Source: Pseudomonas sp. B21-048
GTDB lineage: Bacteria; Pseudomonadota; Gammaproteobacteria; Pseudomonadales; Pseudomonadaceae
DNA length: 64,000 nucleotides
NCBI RefSeq assembly: GCF_024748615.1
Contig: NZ_CP087168.1
Coordinates: forward strand, 3,100,001-3,164,000
Direction: 5' to 3'
The notes below the pieces were generated by a model that made no database searches, was not told where the DNA came from, and worked only from the letters and a program-made list of their open reading frames with translations. The stretch's first letter is position 1, and each line of letters starts with the position of its first letter. Shown here piece by piece: positions 61,743-64,000 of this stretch. The position numbers were made by a program, and so were the translations under genes.

Positions 61743-64000
61743 ATGTCCAGTAATGCCTTAGAGGGCTTTCGCCCCGCCCTGCAACAAAACCTGTACTGGT
61801 CGCGCGCCACTGATCGCAGCGCCGCCCTGTTCCTGACCCTGGCCTTGCCTGACGCTATCGACAGCGCACGCCTGCGCTCGGCCCTGGAGCAAGTGCTGGA
61901 GCGCCACGAAATTCTGCGCACCCGTCTGGTGGCCGCGCCCGGCATGGAACTGCCGGTGCAGGTGATCGCCGAACACATCAACATTGACTGGCGGGAAATC
62001 ACTGCGCCCAAGTCTTCTGTCGACGATTTGAAATCGACACTGCGCGACGTCTTGAGCCAGGCCACGCCACCGGCCCTGGCCGTTGCCTTGCTGCCATCCA
62101 CCGTGCTGGTCGCGCTACCCGCCGCCAATGCCGACGCCACCACACTGGAACGCCTACTGTTGGAGTGGCAAGCGCTTTATCTGGGCAGTGAGCTGTCGGA
62201 AGACGCCGTCCAGTTCGCCGACTTCGCCGAATGGCAGTTCGAATACGCCAGCGGCGGCGATAGCGATGCCGGTCGAGCCTTCTGGCAACGCCAACAGGCG
62301 CCGGAACTGCTAACGGTACTGCATCCGTTCCAGCGCGCCACGACCTCTGGCGACCGGCAAATGACCCAGGTCGAACAGACCCTGGACGCGGATTTTCAAG
62401 ACCGACTCAAAAGCGCCCTCGCCGGCCTTGATACCCCGGCGCAGAATCTGTTCGGCGCGTGCTGGGCGGTACTGCTTAGGCGCCATCTGGGCCAGCCTCA
62501 GGTGATGCTCGGCTGGGAACATCCGGGCCGCAACAGTGCCACGATGACGGCGATGGGCCCCTATGCCAAGCAACTGCCGCTGCTGCTGACATTCGACGAC
62601 AGCCAATCCCTGGCCGGCCTGCTCGGTGAGTTTTCCTCGTTGTTGACCGAGGCCGACACCTGGCAAGAAGCGTGGCCCGCTCAATCGGTGGAAACGCCGT
62701 TCGGCTTTCGCTTGCGCAAACCGGCGCCCTCGGCCTGGACGGTACAGGCACTGGAAGGCGAAGAATGCCCGCATTCACTGCTGCTGGACGTCACCGAACA
62801 CGCGCAAGGGTTTGATTTTCGCCTGCACTTCGACGCCTCGGCGCTGGACATCGACGCTGCCCGTTTGTTGCTCGATCAGTACCTGACCCTGTGCGTGCAG
62901 GCCAGCGCTGCCAGTTCGCAACCGTTGAGCGATGCCAACGGTATCAGTCGTGCTCATCAGGCTTGGCTGGCGGCCTTGAACTCGACCGCCACGCAGCTGG
63001 CGGCCCCGACGTTGTTGCACCATCTGTTCGAGCAACAGGTCGACGCACAACCTGACACCATCGCCGTTACCCACGGTGATGTTCACCTGAGTTATCAAAC
63101 GCTGGAGCGCCAGGCCAACCAGGTGGCGCACCGACTGCGTCAGGCGGGCCTGACGGCCGGGCAGCCGGTGGGGTTGTTCATCGAGCGTTGCAGTGAAGCC
63201 CTTGTCGGCATCCTGGGCATCCTCAAAGCAGGCGGCGCTTATTTGCCATTGGACCCAACGTACCCCGCCGAACGCCTGAGCGACATGCTCGAGCAGACCG
63301 CGGCCCCCCTGCTGCTGAGCCTGACGCGCCTGCAAACACGCTTGCCCAAAGGCAATTACGAAACGCTATGGCTCGACCAGCCAAGTGACGACAGCGCCTT
63401 CGATCAGCGTCCCGAGCCCATCAGTGATGCCGACACCCTGGCCTACCTGATTTTCACCTCGGGCTCCACCGGGCGCCCGAAAGGGGTCATGGTGACGCAT
63501 CGCAATGCCGTGCATTCGACCTCGGCGCGCCAGCTGGCCTATGAAGAGCCTCTGGAATCGTTCCTGCTGGTGTCCGGGCTGGCATTCGACAGTTCGGTGG
63601 CCGGTCTTTTCTGGACCCTCGGCCGTGGCGGTCGACTGTGCCTGCCCCAGGACGATCAGGTGCAGGATGCCTTGGCCTTGGGCCGTTTGATCGCGACTCA
63701 GCGCATCAGCCACACCTTGATGTTGCCGTCGCTTTACGCCCAGGTACTGGAGCAGGCCGCCGACCAATTGGGCAGCCTGCGCTGCGCCATCGTCGCCGGC
63801 GAAGCCTGTCCGGCCGCCCTCGCCCGACATCATCGCGAGCTATGCGAGCACGCCCAGCTGTACAACGAGTACGGCCCGACAGAAGGCACCGTCTGGTGCA
63901 GTTACTACCGCGCCCGGGGCGATGAGCACGGTGTGCTGCCGATCGGCAAGGCCATCGCCAATATGCAGGTGTTCGTACTCGACGAGCAGCGGCGCCCGGT
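61743..64000 (+). CDS. NRPS 4 (3' end missing): inactive C (interface-like)-A(His) ...
   Basis: The visible 752 residues start at ATG 61743 (MSSNALEGFRPALQQNLYWS) and the frame runs off the right edge. The first ~420 residues form a C-like domain in which HHxxxDG is replaced by VALPAANADATTL. The A domain follows (LIFTSGSTGRPKGVMVTH, LAFDSSVAGLFWTL, NEYGPTEGTVW). I read its code as D-S-A-L-I-A-E-V-W, close to the known His pattern DSxLxAEVxK. With the TauD enzyme directly upstream this module probably makes beta-hydroxyhistidine. Further modules, release domain and exporter should lie to the right. Confidence 0.9.
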   Translation, partial: MSSNALEGFRPALQQNLYWSRATDRSAALFLTLALPDAIDSARLRSALEQVLERHEILRTRLVAAPGMELPVQVIAEHINIDWREITAPKSSVDDLKSTLRDVLSQATPPALAVALLPSTVLVALPAANADATTLERLLLEWQALYLGSELSEDAVQFADFAEWQFEYASGGDSDAGRAFWQRQQAPELLTVLHPFQRATTSGDRQMTQVEQTLDADFQDRLKSALAGLDTPAQNLFGACWAVLLRRHLGQPQVMLGWEHPGRNSATMTAMGPYAKQLPLLLTFDDSQSLAGLLGEFSSLLTEADTWQEAWPAQSVETPFGFRLRKPAPSAWTVQALEGEECPHSLLLDVTEHAQGFDFRLHFDASALDIDAARLLLDQYLTLCVQASAASSQPLSDANGISRAHQAWLAALNSTATQLAAPTLLHHLFEQQVDAQPDTIAVTHGDVHLSYQTLERQANQVAHRLRQAGLTAGQPVGLFIERCSEALVGILGILKAGGAYLPLDPTYPAERLSDMLEQTAAPLLLSLTRLQTRLPKGNYETLWLDQPSDDSAFDQRPEPISDADTLAYLIFTSGSTGRPKGVMVTHRNAVHSTSARQLAYEEPLESFLLVSGLAFDSSVAGLFWTLGRGGRLCLPQDDQVQDALALGRLIATQRISHTLMLPSLYAQVLEQAADQLGSLRCAIVAGEACPAALARHHRELCEHAQLYNEYGPTEGTVWCSYYRARGDEHGVLPIGKAIANMQVFVLDEQRRP

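Overview
The window looks like a chromosome segment of a Pseudomonas species, probably of the fluorescens/corrugata/brassicacearum type. This rests on the high GC content, a DUF6124-type gene with its characteristic leader, a T1SS with DUF5801/T1SS-143 repeat proteins, and an NRPS cluster of the beta-hydroxyaspartate/beta-hydroxyhistidine siderophore kind. No database search was possible, so family names come from motifs read by eye.

Layout. (1) 2-4973 (+): the end of a sugar-uptake and sucrose/fructoside operon, with two ABC permeases (the first cut by the window edge), the ABC ATPase, a GH32 beta-fructosidase and a LacI-type regulator. (2) 4978-5834 (-): a DUF6124-like small gene with an apparent 3'-end frameshift, behind a long structured leader holding two short ORFs. 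(3) 5952-21064 (+): three very large secreted repeat proteins of 1774, 903 and 2139 aa. Each is a self-contained unit with a conserved ~112-nt leader, the gene and a strong terminator. The third gene is essentially the second plus exactly eight 154-aa cassettes. (4) 21135-27058 (-): a LuxR-type regulator with a degenerate receiver, then an operon for a complete type I secretion system (ABC exporter, HlyD adaptor, TolC-like pore), which very likely exports the three proteins.

(5) 27362-39383: a TetR regulator divergent from a biosynthetic operon. The operon encodes an SDR/epimerase-like reductase, a degenerate AMP-binding enzyme, a HAD phosphatase, a FAD monooxygenase, a protein with two good and one dead ACP domains, an 1139-aa ketosynthase fused to a C-terminal AfsA-like double hotdog, an SRPBCC cyclase-like protein and an outer-membrane barrel. 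I cannot match it to a known product. The AfsA-like domain, phosphatase, reductase and TetR together suggest a butyrolactone/butenolide-like or related polyketide. This is the best candidate in the window for an undescribed system.

(6) 39493-40692 (-): an Lrp/AsnC regulator and a LysE exporter. (7) 40947-64000: an NRPS cluster. A Dab aminotransferase and an MbtH protein (-) diverge from a TauD/SyrP-like hydroxylase and four NRPS genes (+) with a further free-standing TauD hydroxylase. One more TauD domain is fused to NRPS1. Hand-read specificity codes give Asp, Dab, Asp, unassigned and His. Two NRPS genes begin with C-like domains that have lost HHxxxDG, each directly after a TauD enzyme. This fits a corrugatin/histicorrugatin-like lipopeptide siderophore with OH-Asp and OH-His ligands. 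The last NRPS gene runs off the right edge.
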